This document shows, in pieces, positions 21,690-32,250 of a stretch of DNA of 64,000 nt. Under the pieces are notes generated by a model. It ran no database searches and was not told the origin of the DNA. It saw only the letters and a list, made by a program, of their open reading frames with translations. This DNA comes from Hibiscus mutabilis (taxonomy: Eukaryota > Streptophyta > Magnoliopsida > Malvales > Malvaceae). Position 1 is the first letter of the stretch; each line of letters opens with the position of its first letter. A program made the translations under genes and the position numbers. The stretch spans positions 22,432,750 to 22,496,749 of the forward strand of contig CM033719.1 of NCBI GenBank assembly GCA_019671005.1, read 5' to 3'.

Positions 21690-24600
21690 GAAGTGTTTGA
21701 GGTTGATTTTGGTAAGTTTCGGATGAGTTTTGAGTGGGCATCTTGAGAGCTGCGGGATTTTGATTTGAAACAGAGAGTTAGATGCATTTTAATGCATGTT
21801 TCCTCAAGATTTGTGTGGCCAAAACAGGGGATAATCAAGGCGTAGCATCTTGAGGTGGTTTGAGGCTTGTCGGGAGCTTGTTTCGTTGTAGCAAGCGAGG
21901 CAAAGTGAAATCGGTTAGTGGAAACGGTCTTAAAAGTCTTTCAAAGGTTTGGAAGTGGTTTTGGAAGTTTAGGTTAAGTTTGAAACACTTACCTAAGCTT
22001 GGAAGTAAGTTTCCCTCCTTTGCTCTTTAATATCGATACGAATATGAGCATGTGTAATTCATGTTTTAGTCATAAACATGGTTGGTTTTACTTACTGTAA
22101 ATACATGATTTTTAAGTACCCATGCAGTGGTTTAAAAGTATATTAAATGCTAGTAAGCATTTGGTTTTTATTCCGGTCGGGAATATGATATTGCTATGGC
22201 AATGAGTTTTGCATATGTGGGGATTTTGTGTAGTGCATTGTAAAACAGTGAGTAAATGGTTTTGTAAATGATATATTGGCTATGTGACAATGTGAGAAAA
22301 CATTCAGATATAGTTGGCATGCCATAGGATAAATTGCATTATAATATGTTTAAAAATAGATCGTGGTTAAGGGTCCTTGAGGTATAGCGGTAGGTTACTC
22401 GGACTATGTTGTTATCACTTGGGTTGTGCGGTCGATTCCCCTTGTTGATGTAAAGCTTGCGGTCGATAAGGTTGTAAATTCATGCGGTCGGCATGGGGTA
22501 GTCTTGATAATGGTCGGTCATTAAGGGAGATCCGTGTATCCGATGTGTAAAGTTAATGGCCAGTTAACTTAATATTAGCGGTCAGCTAATCAAGGATAGT
22601 GGTCGACTATCCGGGGTCACTATAATTGCCAATATATGAGAATTCTAATGTCGAATCTATTTTTAATGCTTTGGGATTTAAGCATGGTTTTGTATTTAAT
22701 GCTTTGGAATTCAAGCACGATTTTGCATAAAAATGCTTTGGGGATTTAAGCATGTGGAATATATTGTTTTGCATATGGTCGATATGCATATATTGAATTG
22801 GAATCATTGGAACATGCTTAGGTCGTAAGCATGGTTTGAAAACAAGTGTTGGTTTTCAAGGGTTATAATGCATCATTGTTTTAAGAGCATCCTCACTAAG
22901 TAAGTGTTCTTACGCTCTCTTTTTCCTAATGATACAGAGCATTAAGGCTTGGGGCAGCAAAGACAAAGTCGTAGTGATCCAAGAGGCAAAGCAATTTTGA
23001 GTATGAAATCGGTTTATGTTTCCGGTTAATAAGGGTCCATGAGGTATAGCAGTAGGTTACTCAGACTATGTTGTTATCACTTGGGTTGTGCGGTAGGTTC
23101 CCCTTGTTGTTGTAAAGCTTGCGGTCGATAAGGTTGTAAATTCATGCGGTCGGCATGGGGTAGTCTTGATGATGGTCGGTCATTAAGGGAGATCCGTGTA
23201 TCTGATGTGTAAAGTTAATGGCCAGTTAACTTAATATTAGCGGTCGTCTAATCAAGGATAGTGGTCGACTATCCGGGGTCACTATAATTGCCAATATATG
23301 AGAATTCTAATGTTGAATCTGTTTTTAATGCTTTGGGATATAAGCATGGTTTTGTATTTAATGCTTTGGAATTCAAGCATGGTTTTGCATAAAAATGCTT
23401 TGGGGATTTAAGCATGTGGAATATATTGTTTTGCATATGGTCGATATGCATATATTGAATTGGAATCATTGGAACATGCTTAGGTCATAAGCATGGTTTG
23501 AAAACAAGTGTTGGTTTTCAAGGGTTATAATGCATCATTGTTTTAAGAGCATCCTCACTAAGTAAGTGTTCTTACGCTCTCTTTTTCCTAATGATACAAA
23601 GCATTAAGGCTTGGGGCAGCAAAGGCAAAGTCGTAGTGATCCAAGAGGCAAAGCAATTTTGAGTATGAAATTGGTTTATGTTTCCGGTTAATAAGACAAT
23701 GTGTTCGCCATGGATTTTGGGATATGTAATTATGTTTTTCCATAGTTTTGAGCATGTGTAATGCTGTGATTTCGGAGTTTGATTGATGTTGTTAAGCATG
23801 TTGTGCATCGTTACCTATGGTTGATGTTATGTGGATTGCCTAGGTATGCATCTAGATGGTTTTGCTTGGATGGCATGCGTTGATGAGCTTAACATGTTGA
23901 ATATGGTATTAAAGTGGTGTTGGTATGGTATTTATGTTGTAAAATGTTTATTTGAGCATTTTGGTATGTTTGGTGAAGTGTTTTAGGGAGCATGCCTATA
24001 GACTAATATTTTTGGTAGCATAAGCTTGTATGTTAGCTAAATCTTGGTAAAAGTGTTGATAAATGTCTTATTGGATGTTTATATGCATGTATGCAAGTTG
24101 CTAGGACCTACATGCATCTAGATTTGTGTGAAAAACCAGCTAAATATGACATTACAGGCCCCAGGCGTACCGATACGCTGGGGACCGTATCGATACGGCT
24201 AGGCAAGAATAGACCATGCATTTTGGTACGGGCTCGATGCATCGATACGGTTCATTGCTACTGGAAATTACCTTTTTGGATCAAAACCCGCATACCGAAA
24301 CACCCATAAGGCGTACCTGTACGGTTGCTAGGTATTTTTAAACTGGTCGTTAATTTCAGTTAGGCGTACCGGTACGGTACTTAGTTTACCAAAATGAGGG
24401 ATGTTGATTCAGGGCACCGTATCGATACTGTTGGTAGCGTATCGATACATGTGGCCGTTATTTCGGTTAATGTCATGGATATGCAGTTCGGTTTTCTTCC
24501 ATTTTAGTCATTGAATGTTGATGTTGCAATTGTATGAGTATGGACGATATTTTTGAACTGATTTTTGTCATATGAGTAAGTAACTAGACTAATTGAGGAT

Positions 24601-24880
24601 TGGTAACCTTAATTTCAAATTTGGTCCTATAATTTAAAGCATTTACATTTTAGTCCTCGTAATGAATGTGGTGCGATTGGTTGCCTTTTTGTGATTCATT
24701 TTCTTTGAAAAATTTGCCTGCTGTGAGTATGCACTTGTAAGATTAATAATTTTCATCTAGACAAGATAAAAAAAGAAAAAATGGATTGACTTTTCGTAAC
24801 CTTTCTCCGGTTTGCTTTGGCAAACCTAATGTAGCTCACTCGATTCGGTCGAGCGTCTAGGCCGGGTCGAGGGGGTTACA
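21690..24880 (+). repeat. Element B 3' LTR, 5'-truncated and internally duplicated
   Basis: From about 21690 (GAAGTGTTTGAGGTTGATTT) it matches the 5' LTR from about 14650, so the first ~1.0 kb is missing together with the pol tail and PPT. A segment of ~662 bp is present twice (about 22369-23030 and 23031-23692) where the 5' LTR has it once (about 15330-15990). It ends GTCGAGGGGGTTACA with an intact CA terminus, then the CAACC duplication. It carries the stem-loop twice (about 22894 and again ~662 bp on) and a CGTACCGATACG cluster (24160-24460). Confidence 0.92.
22369..23692 (+). repeat. Tandem duplication (2 x ~662 bp) inside the 3' LTR of element B
   Basis: AAGGGTCCTTGAGGTATAGC at about 22369 recurs as AAGGGTCCATGAGGTATAGC at about 23031, and the following ~650 bp are near-identical, including the GGTCGG cassette, GTCGACTATCCGG, the ATGCTTTGGGATTTAAGCA phrases and the stem-loop. 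The copies differ at scattered positions. Confidence 0.9.
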
Positions 24881-25160
24881 CAACCTCTTTAGAGAGTAGT
24901 CAATTCACACTGGTAAGAAGTATGTAGTTTTGGTTAATCTATCAATTATAACCCAAATCGCATCATACTTCTCTTTTTTCATTGGTAATCCAGTCATGAA
25001 ATCTATCGTCACCCGATCTTACTTTCATTGTAGAATAAGAATAAGTTGAAGTAATCCTGAATAAACCTGATGTTCGGCCTTTACTTGCTTACAAGCTAAG
25101 CATTTAGACATGAACTTTGAGACGTCTCTTTTCATCCTTGGCCTCCAATAGAACGGTCTC
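24881..25160 (-). pseudogene. Element A integrase, N-terminal part (other side of element B)
   Basis: The minus strand from about 25150 down gives SKFMSKCLACKQVKAEHQ (the CX2C end of the HHCC zinc region), then VTIDFMTGLPMKKEKYDAIW with the first catalytic Asp in VIIDRLTKTTYFLPV. It ends at 24886, next to the CAACC duplication. It continues in frame with the integrase piece at 12901-13636, so the two are one gene split by B. An in-frame stop occurs near the end (CGA to TGA class position, FLPV-stop). Confidence 0.85.
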
Positions 25161-26060
25161 AAGTCTTGGTACATTTTTTTGCTGCTCGGATGCATCGCAA
25201 ATGGACTACTATAAGCCTCTCAAAGAATTTTGTCCCTTACCTCATCTATAGCTGGTACACACAAACGGTCATGGTAGTACAAGATCTCATTTTGTACCCT
25301 AAACTCGATTGTCTCACCATATTGTACCATTTCAATATTGGCCACTAGATCCTCTTCTAGAACTTGTGTCTTCTTAATCTTTTGTATCAAGGCTGGTTCC
25401 ATACGAAGTTTGGTTGAAAACCCAACATCATTGGTCATCCTCAAACGGGCAAACATAACCTTTAAATCTGATATAGATTTTTGGCTTAACGCATCGACGA
25501 CTACGTTACCTTCCAAGATGATACTCAATCACACAGTTGTAATCCTTTAGTAACTCTATCCACTGGAGCTATCTAAAATTCAAATCTTTTTGCGTAATCA
25601 TGTTTTTCAAATCTTAAGGTCGGTGTAGATGTAGCACTTTTTGCCATGATAAATAATGCCTCCAAATATTTAGGACGAAGATAACCGCTAACAACTCCAA
25701 GACATGAGTGGGATAATTACGCTCATAAACCTTGAGTTGTCTGGAGGCATAAGCCACTATTTTTCCTTATCGCATAAGGACGTAACTAAGTCCATTTAAA
25801 GACGCATTGCTAAAAACCATAAAATCCTTACCCAACCCCGGTTGGGTCAAAACTGTTACTTTTGTTAGATAAGCTTTAAATTGTTCAAAACTTTGTTGTC
25901 TTTTCTCGTTCCACTCAAATGGAACTCTTTTCTGAAGCAATTTGGTCATGGGGACTGCTATAATAGACCCTTTGACAAACCGTCGGTAGTAACATGCCAA
26001 GCCAAGGAAACTACGAACCTTTGACATATTCCTTGGTGGTTTCCATTCTACCATGGCCTA
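25161..26060 (-). pseudogene. Element A RNase H and RH-integrase linker
   Basis: The minus strand encodes VRSFLGLACYYRRFVKGS, ...KDFMVFSNASLNGLSYVLMR (25767-26054), in which the first RNase H Asp of SDAS is replaced by Asn (SNAS). After stops it reads GNVVVDALSQKSISDLKVM and RLCVPAIDEVRDKIL (25220-25528), the linker normally found between RNase H and integrase. Stops and changed catalytic residues show it is dead. Confidence 0.82.
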
Positions 26061-26340
26061 AATCATCTGAGGATCTAGATGGACTCCTTCTGCCAAAATG
26101 ATGTTTCCCAAAGATGCCATTTTTGACAACCAAAACTTACACTTGCTAAACTTACCAAACAATGCCTTATCCCAAAGGGTTTGAAGCACAATGCGAAGGT
26201 GGTAGTCATGTTCCTCTTTATCGTCACCTTGTTGAGTTGACGATAGTATATACACAATCTCATTGATTCATCCTTATTTTTCACAAATCTACTCAGCCGC
26301 AGGAACTCCTGCTTATAATCAAACACTGACCGGTTTATTA
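26061..26340 (-). pseudogene. Element A RT remnant with core deleted
   Basis: The minus strand gives SRFVKNKDESMRLCIYYRQLNKVT and then jumps directly to EEHDYHLRIVLQTLWDKALF and KFSKCKFWLSKMASLGNII. The intervening RT core, including the catalytic FIDD motif (about 75 residues in the family), is absent. The join is at about 26225. No reverse transcriptase can be made from this copy. Confidence 0.82.
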
Positions 26341-26851
26341 TTCCAAGTGAGAGAATTGATCCTTCAACAAATCCGTCTGGGCCACTAGGATGTACTTGTT
26401 CTTCAATTCTTTCAGGAAATACTCATAAGTCTGTAGGGAAGGTGTAATCCTATCTTTGCGGTCTCCTACCATTCCTTAGCATTACCCTTCAGAAAGGGGT
26501 AATACAATCGAGTCTATCGTTGGGTTTGCACCACACTTACCTAAAAGCACATTGAACATCCTGCAACCATTGATCAATTCCAATCAGATCATAATCACCA
26601 GTACCCTAGAAATATTTAACACCATAGCGGCGAATCCTTTCTATAGGGGTCTCCCGTGGCGCATTAGAAGACCTTGGTAAAGATTTAACAAGGCAACAGA
26701 AGAAGGCATTCAAATTCTGAAAGTTGACAGCATCATCATCTTTAACATCCTCGTCCTCCGTATCTGGGACATACTCATCCTCATAGTAGTCCCAAAGAGG
26801 TATATCACTCTCATCACGACCATCATGGTCGCGGTTTGCGCCACCAGGCAT
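26341..26851 (-). pseudogene. Element A gag, N-terminal remnant
   Basis: The likely start is the Met at 26851 (MPGGANRDHDGRDESDI), about 150 bp after the PBS. It continues with an acidic stretch and then RIRRYGVKYF; the next frame reads GTGDYDLIGIDQWLQDVQ, equivalent to the FxGxxDPxxAExWL start of the gag core. It then breaks down and joins RT sequence near 26340. The zinc knuckle and the protease are missing. Confidence 0.7.
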
Positions 26852-27001
26852 AGCAAATTCTGAAATCACAGGGAAATATAAGAAGCACATCAGATTTCTA
26901 GTCTTGGAAGAGTACAACTTAATCTTAAGGGCTTGTATCCACTAGATACCTTAGTACAACTCTATATACCATAGGGATTTCCTAGAATCGACTAAACCTA
27001 G

Positions 27002-27014
27002 GCTTTGATTCCAT
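27002..27014 (-). other. Element A primer-binding site (initiator Met tRNA type)
   Basis: On the minus strand TGGAATCAAAGCC lies just after the 5' LTR end (27020), matching TGGTATCAGAGCC at 11 of 13 positions. It confirms the minus orientation of element A. Confidence 0.78.
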
Positions 27015-27019
27015 TAAAT

Positions 27020-29200
27020 ATAACACTCTGATCATACCGAATCTGAGATACTACATTCGGGCTACCTCTAACCCGACCCATAAAAATTATGTTTTATTTA
27101 AAATTAGGAAGTTTAGCCATAAAACACAATTAAATCAAGTCATAATTAAAACACTGTATTTCAAAATAAGGTAAATATTAGATTTACAGACCAACTACCA
27201 TAAGGCTCTATGGATACATAGCCCAACTACTAAAATCAAGGTATTGTACCCGAGTTGAATCGATGCTGGAAAATCATCATCGATATGCTCTTCCAAGCGA
27301 GTAACTTGTCAACCTACGCATAAAAATAACAAATCAGCACGATGAGCTTACAAAGCTCAGTGGTACATGTCTACTCTACTATACTATATGGCGTTCATAA
27401 AAGTAAGCATGTAATAAAAGCAAGAGCATAAGATATACGACAATAAGTCAACAACAAGAACAACCATAGTGTTGTGCAAACCTGTTAACCCAGAACCACC
27501 ACGACATCGGGTTCTTCCCCTTACTCGATACCCGAAAGCACCTAACCATCAGGTATTAGCATGGGGTTATCTACTTAGAAACACATAGCCTTTGCTTAGG
27601 GGATAGCGCGTACTTGGAAGCACATAGCCATCGAGTAGGGAATATCGCATACTCAGAAATATATAGCCATTAAGTACACTTGAACAAGTACTGTAGTACC
27701 ATACCCGGGTATCTGGATCTCATACCATTAAATCACGAAATCAATCAAAGGCTTACAAGACCCATGTACGAAACAAGGCAAGGAATGGCCATTAAAAGAG
27801 GGAATCCAAAGGCATTGTTCAACCAAAGGCTCGACATAACATTTGATCATATTCAATTTAGTTCCATTAAAGCCCTTACCAAACCCCATATTAAACCTTT
27901 ATTATAATTTATTACAAATTGGACAGTGGCAACAGTGGGTACCGATCGGTCAGTGAGTACCGGTACTCAGCCCACGGGTATCGGTACTCGATTTTCTGTA
28001 CCAATACCAAAATATGTTACTAGAATTATCTAATCCAATCTGTATCAGTACTGGGTTAACAATACCGATACACGGGGCTTGTGTACCGATATGCTCCTTA
28101 TTGTATTATTACCAAAATTGATTATTGGAATCCTAAATAAACATGAGTACTAATGCAGATTGACCTATATCGATACTTCTTGAGTGGCGTATAGATATTG
28201 GTTGAAGCCCTTACCGATACACTACACTCGGTTCATCCTCGTTCTTCAAGTTTAACAAGGGTACCGGTAAGGGCCTCTCACGTACCGGTATTGAATGTTA
28301 GAAATAGCTTCATAAGCTACGAGATTAAACACAAAACCTCCAAATTTGAACCACTCAACTGGTTGCATGCTTCTTAAAGTCTATTAAGGTTATTATTAGC
28401 ACTTTATGACCATTAAACCCCCTTTTAACACAAGGACAATAACAAGATCAACCAATGGCTATCATGCTTGGAAGCACCCAAGATACATTCTACTTCATGC
28501 TTAGAGCAAAGCAATCACTATTATGAAAGACAATAAGCATTTCAAAGTTAGAGATGTACAAACCTTAGTAAAAAAACCCCGAAATTCCTCATCTCACAAG
28601 CTTTTTTCACTTCTTCTCCTTGCCCTTGGCATAAGATGGTTCTCCAACTTTTTTAACTAATCATCAAGTATAAAAACAAGTTGTTACAATCTCAAAGGAT
28701 TAGAAAAAAAAAATTAGAAACAAATTTACAGCCTCAAATCTATCCTAAGACACTCTCGAACCAAAACCCCTCTAAAAACCATTTTGCCACCATTTCCAAA
28801 AAAATTGTCTCCAAACGTAGATCTTGAGATGTAGAACAAATACCCGAATCTTGATTCACGAATGTGAGAAAATGTGGTAAAGTTTGGGCCTTTCTAGAGT
28901 AAAACTATGGTTGCCTTGGAGAGGAAAAGAGTGTTCAGAGAAGAAGAAGATGAGTTATTGTTGATGATGTAAGTGGGCAGCCTTTGTCTATTAGGAGACA
29001 AGGGATTTAAAATGGCCAGCCCAAAAATGGAGTAATCATCACACAAATCATCCTTCTTCGTAGACCTTCACTTAAATGACCTCTTTAAAGCTCAAAGGCT
29101 GCCACACAAGGCCCAAATGGGTTAAAACTCTTCCAAAACCTAATGCCCAAGACTCGGGTCAATACTAACTCGTTGACTTAAAAAAATTCGGGTCATTACA
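27020..29200 (-). repeat. Element A 5' LTR
   Basis: About 2.18 kb, copy of 10510-12681. The inner end is TATAACACTCTGATC (mutated from TGTAACACCCCGATC) and the outer end is GGGTCATTACA. It holds the stem-loop at about 27341-27362 (one arm worn), the ACATAGCC repeats (27580-27670) and a CGTACCGGTAC-type motif cluster (27935-28290). Many transitions relative to the other LTR, plus an extra ~40 bp near 28440, indicate an old insertion. Confidence 0.9.
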
Positions 29201-31648
29201 TATAAAGAACAAACTGAAACAATAAGAGAAAAACGCAAATTAGGGGGAATTGAATATCGTTGCTAAAATTGTAAATTGCAGACAAAACAAAGAAAAATCT
29301 AGAAAAAAAACAATGACAGTTGCAACCCATCTGGCAAAACTGAGCTTGGGAAACAATGGCTCGCTAAAGCAAACCAAACTCATGTCGATTCAAGGTACAA
29401 CTTCCTCTTATGGTTCTTGTCCCTGTTCTACCTCTTGTCATCGAGCACTTACCAATGAATGAACCATTAATCTTCAACTTAAATATATTTATTTTTATAA
29501 TATATCGATATAGACGTTATTTCTTGATATTTTTGTTTTAGAAAAAAGAAAAAATCTCACCTTCATTTTTTTATAGATCTCTAACGATCAAAGCCTGTAT
29601 TTAATGATCCCAACAGTGGAGTTCCCCCTTGAGACGAGGATCAATATATCTCCATTTGGGCTCTATCTAACGGAGGACGACAAAGATCAAAGAACAAGAT
29701 ACCAAAACATTCAATGCTAGATTTGTGGAATTTTGGGTGTTATTGGTTAAACGGACAACAAATTTGCATTTTGGAGGATGAAACGATTTTGGTGGAAGAA
29801 TTTGAGACTTATCGACTACCGTCGATGAGGCCAACGGTGGTCGGTTACGACGAGAGGTGGCCAAAATTTGGACAACTTGAGAGAAGAGGAAAATGAGGAG
29901 GAAACTAAAAAATAATAGATTTTTATATGAGTTCAAAATAAAGTCATTTTAGTGTCAATTTAACTTATTCAAAACGACATTATTTTGGTGCCATCTGTCA
30001 TGGCATAATGTTGTTAAATTTTTTGCTCGGCAATAATAACGTTGTTTATTAATGTTAAAAAGACAAAACTGAAAATACAAAGACCAACATTAAACCATAC
30101 GAAAGCCCAAAACACATAAAATCAACCAACACTCCCACCCTTGATGAACACCTAATAAAGTTCCTTAAAATGATCAACGATCAATAACAATAAGAATGGT
30201 AATCCAAACTGACTCCCTCAAGCACAAAAATAAAAAACATCTTCCATCGTCACTCACACTCAAATCATCACTGACCTCCATGATCCAATTTTGTTAATTG
30301 AAACAAGACCAATCACCATAGAAGAAATTCCACATTTAAGCCTAAAAAACAACATGAAGCTCTTAAACCAACAACTAAATTCCACACCTCCACTCGAATA
30401 TAGTCGACGATTGATACCCTAACAAAACACCATACCCAACTTAAACTGAATCCAAACTTCAAGACACCCAATAAAAATTAGACTCATAATACGCTACTGC
30501 GCCCAAAACATAAGCGCCCAAGAGAAACTTCCTAATTCGCCATGGTAGACGCACCCGATACCAGACGCAACCAAGTACCCAACTCCACTATTCACTTGCA
30601 GATGAACTAAGGATTCTTCAACTAAGCCAGACATCGAATCATAAGAATCATTTTCAGAAATCCTACCCGATGCTGGGCGACCTTCAGATTTGAACTCATG
30701 AATTTTAGAAGACCAGAATGTAAAGTTAAACTACCTCACACGAACAATGAAATTAACACCATCACAAATCAATGGTATTGATTCCTCAATAAAATTCAAA
30801 CGGTTAGTAAGAATTTTAGCTCTTTTGATCAGCTGTTCATCTTCAATGGCCAAAATGGGAGTGAGAAGAAAGTTGAATGATGGAATTTATAATTTACCGT
30901 ATAATAAAACAATTTACTTTTTTAATATTTTAAATAATAGATTAAATCTTAAACTTGATGAGACGATAGGATATAAAAGAAACAATACAACTACAGAAGG
31001 CATAGAAGAAAAGGTGAGAGAAACAAGGCCAAGATGGCGACAAATAGAGTAGTGGGGCAGCCCCATCAGCATGATAAGAGATCATCCAGAAGCGGGGAAT
31101 TCAGAAAAGCCCAAGGCTTGTTCCAATCAAATATAGAAACGGGTCCATGTGGAACAAGGGGAAGAGCAGGGCCTGTTCCTATCACCTCCCCCTGTTGTGA
31201 AATAAATTAATACCCCAGGCCAGGCCAGGATATCAAACATTATGCAAATTCCAAACCAAACTTTCTTCTTCTCCCAATAATTGCACCACCTTTTTTACTC
31301 AAAACCCACACTCTTTATTCATGCACGGCTCTATTTGGTGAACCAAATGATGAGACAGTTTGAGGAAACATCGGCAAACTGAAGTCACAACAAACAAAAC
31401 TGCCTTATCTCTTTTGTTAATCTCACTGTTTTAGATTATAACGGAACCCAGGGCTTCATTACCTTTCCACCCTCAATGCTTGAATCCTTCATCAATTTTT
31501 AGCTTTGACAATAATAATATTAAATAGTTAAATTTATAAAATGTATTTTTTAAATATAAGTTTCATATTTTTATCAATGGTATGTTTTTTAAGTACATAT
31601 CAATAATAAATTTTAAACAATAACAAGTCAAAGTTAAAATATTTTGAC

Positions 31649-31649
<1 letters not shown>
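29201..31649. other. Unassigned AT-rich region
   Basis: No gene I can support. Short open frames exist, for example a 70-codon plus-strand one at 29250 and an 89-codon minus-strand one at 29667-29936 that begins with a hydrophobic signal-peptide-like stretch. They have no recognisable family, splice context or companions. Around 29935-30000 there are phrases like AAAACGACATTATTTTGGTG resembling ends of dispersed plant repeats. Confidence 0.4.
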
Positions 31650-31700
<51 letters not shown>

Positions 31701-31720
31701 TGATGATGATGATGATGATA
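31650..31720. repeat. Compound microsatellite (TAA)n(TGA)n
   Basis: About 16 AAT/TAA units are followed directly by about 7 TGA units. Confidence 0.95.
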
Positions 31721-32208
31721 AATTTAATGAAACATAGAGTATTTTTAAACGTATTTACTCTAATGTATGTAGGAGCTGTTTAACTAATAATGTTTCCACT
31801 TCGATCTTCAATATCATTTATGGAATTGTGAGACCAATAAAATCTAATCCAAGATCTTCATGTCTCTTGGTCTTAATCAGCTTAGCAATCTACATCTAAT
31901 TCAGTTAGGCAGCTCCTATCAAAGCTTTCATTTACGACGGGAAACTCATTTGGACTGTGATTTTTCTATGATACTCTGATCATAATTAATATATGTTTTT
32001 TAATTTGATGTATAAGTAATAAAAACAATCCCATAACTCTATCTCATGTTATAATGCAACTACTAGCGGTTTGATGTTTAACATGAGCGTGATGTATAAG
32101 TTGGAGCAAAGGTCATCCAGATTAGTGAAGGGGGTGAAGATGGTGAAAGGAGTGCACGTGACAGTAGAGGTGTCCATGTGTTATATCAAACTGAGTTTAT
32201 GACGTCGA

Positions 32209-32212
<4 letters not shown>

Positions 32213-32248
<36 letters not shown>
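32213..32248. repeat. (TA)n microsatellite
   Basis: Uninterrupted AT dinucleotides over 36 bp in otherwise AT-rich, gene-free DNA (31721-32834). Confidence 0.95.

Positions 32249-32250
<2 letters not shown>

Larger units (their letters stand above)
13637..24880 (+). mobile_element. Element B: Tekay-like Ty3/gypsy element inserted in element A
   Basis: TG...CA element of 11.2 kb with exact CAACC flanks. Order: 5' LTR (13637-17164), iMet-type PBS (17170-17182), gag, protease, RT, RNase H, integrase (17399-21678), then a 3' LTR that lacks its first ~1 kb but contains an internal 662-bp duplication. The plus orientation is opposite to element A. Many in-frame stops and at least three frame shifts mean it is no longer autonomous. 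Domain order PR-RT-RH-INT with very long LTRs and protein wording such as GMDWLSEHKA, FIDDILVYS and LEKIHDVFHVSMLRRY fits the Tekay/Del clade. A C-terminal chromodomain, if once present, was lost in the deletion at about 21.69 kb. Confidence 0.95.
10510..29200 (-). mobile_element. Element A: Tekay-like Ty3/gypsy element, deleted inside, host of element B
   Basis: The outer ends are TGTAACACCCC at 10510 and ...GTCATTACA at 29200, i.e. TG...CA LTR ends on the minus strand. The two LTRs (10510-12681 and 27020-29200) are clear copies of each other in the same orientation. Inside lie an initiator-Met-type PBS next to the right LTR and a purine-rich tract next to the left LTR, fixing the minus orientation. 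The flanks are AATAA (10505-10509) and TATAA (29201-29205), an imperfect duplication with one mismatch. Only about 3.1 kb of internal sequence of its own remains (12682-13636 and 24886-27019), whereas family members carry 4-5 kb. Large parts of gag, all of protease and the core of RT are gone. Element B sits in its integrase gene. Confidence 0.85.

Noticed and set aside
22607..23469. Two near-identical 66-codon minus-strand frames that look like a duplicated small gene
   Set aside because: They lie antisense in the two halves of the 662-bp LTR duplication and follow its sequence. No family, promoter or ribosome context supports a gene.
29667..29936. A small secreted peptide (hydrophobic N-terminus, 89 codons, minus)
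   Set aside because: It is only a signal-like stretch from T-rich DNA, with no Cys pattern, homologue or TATA that I can support.
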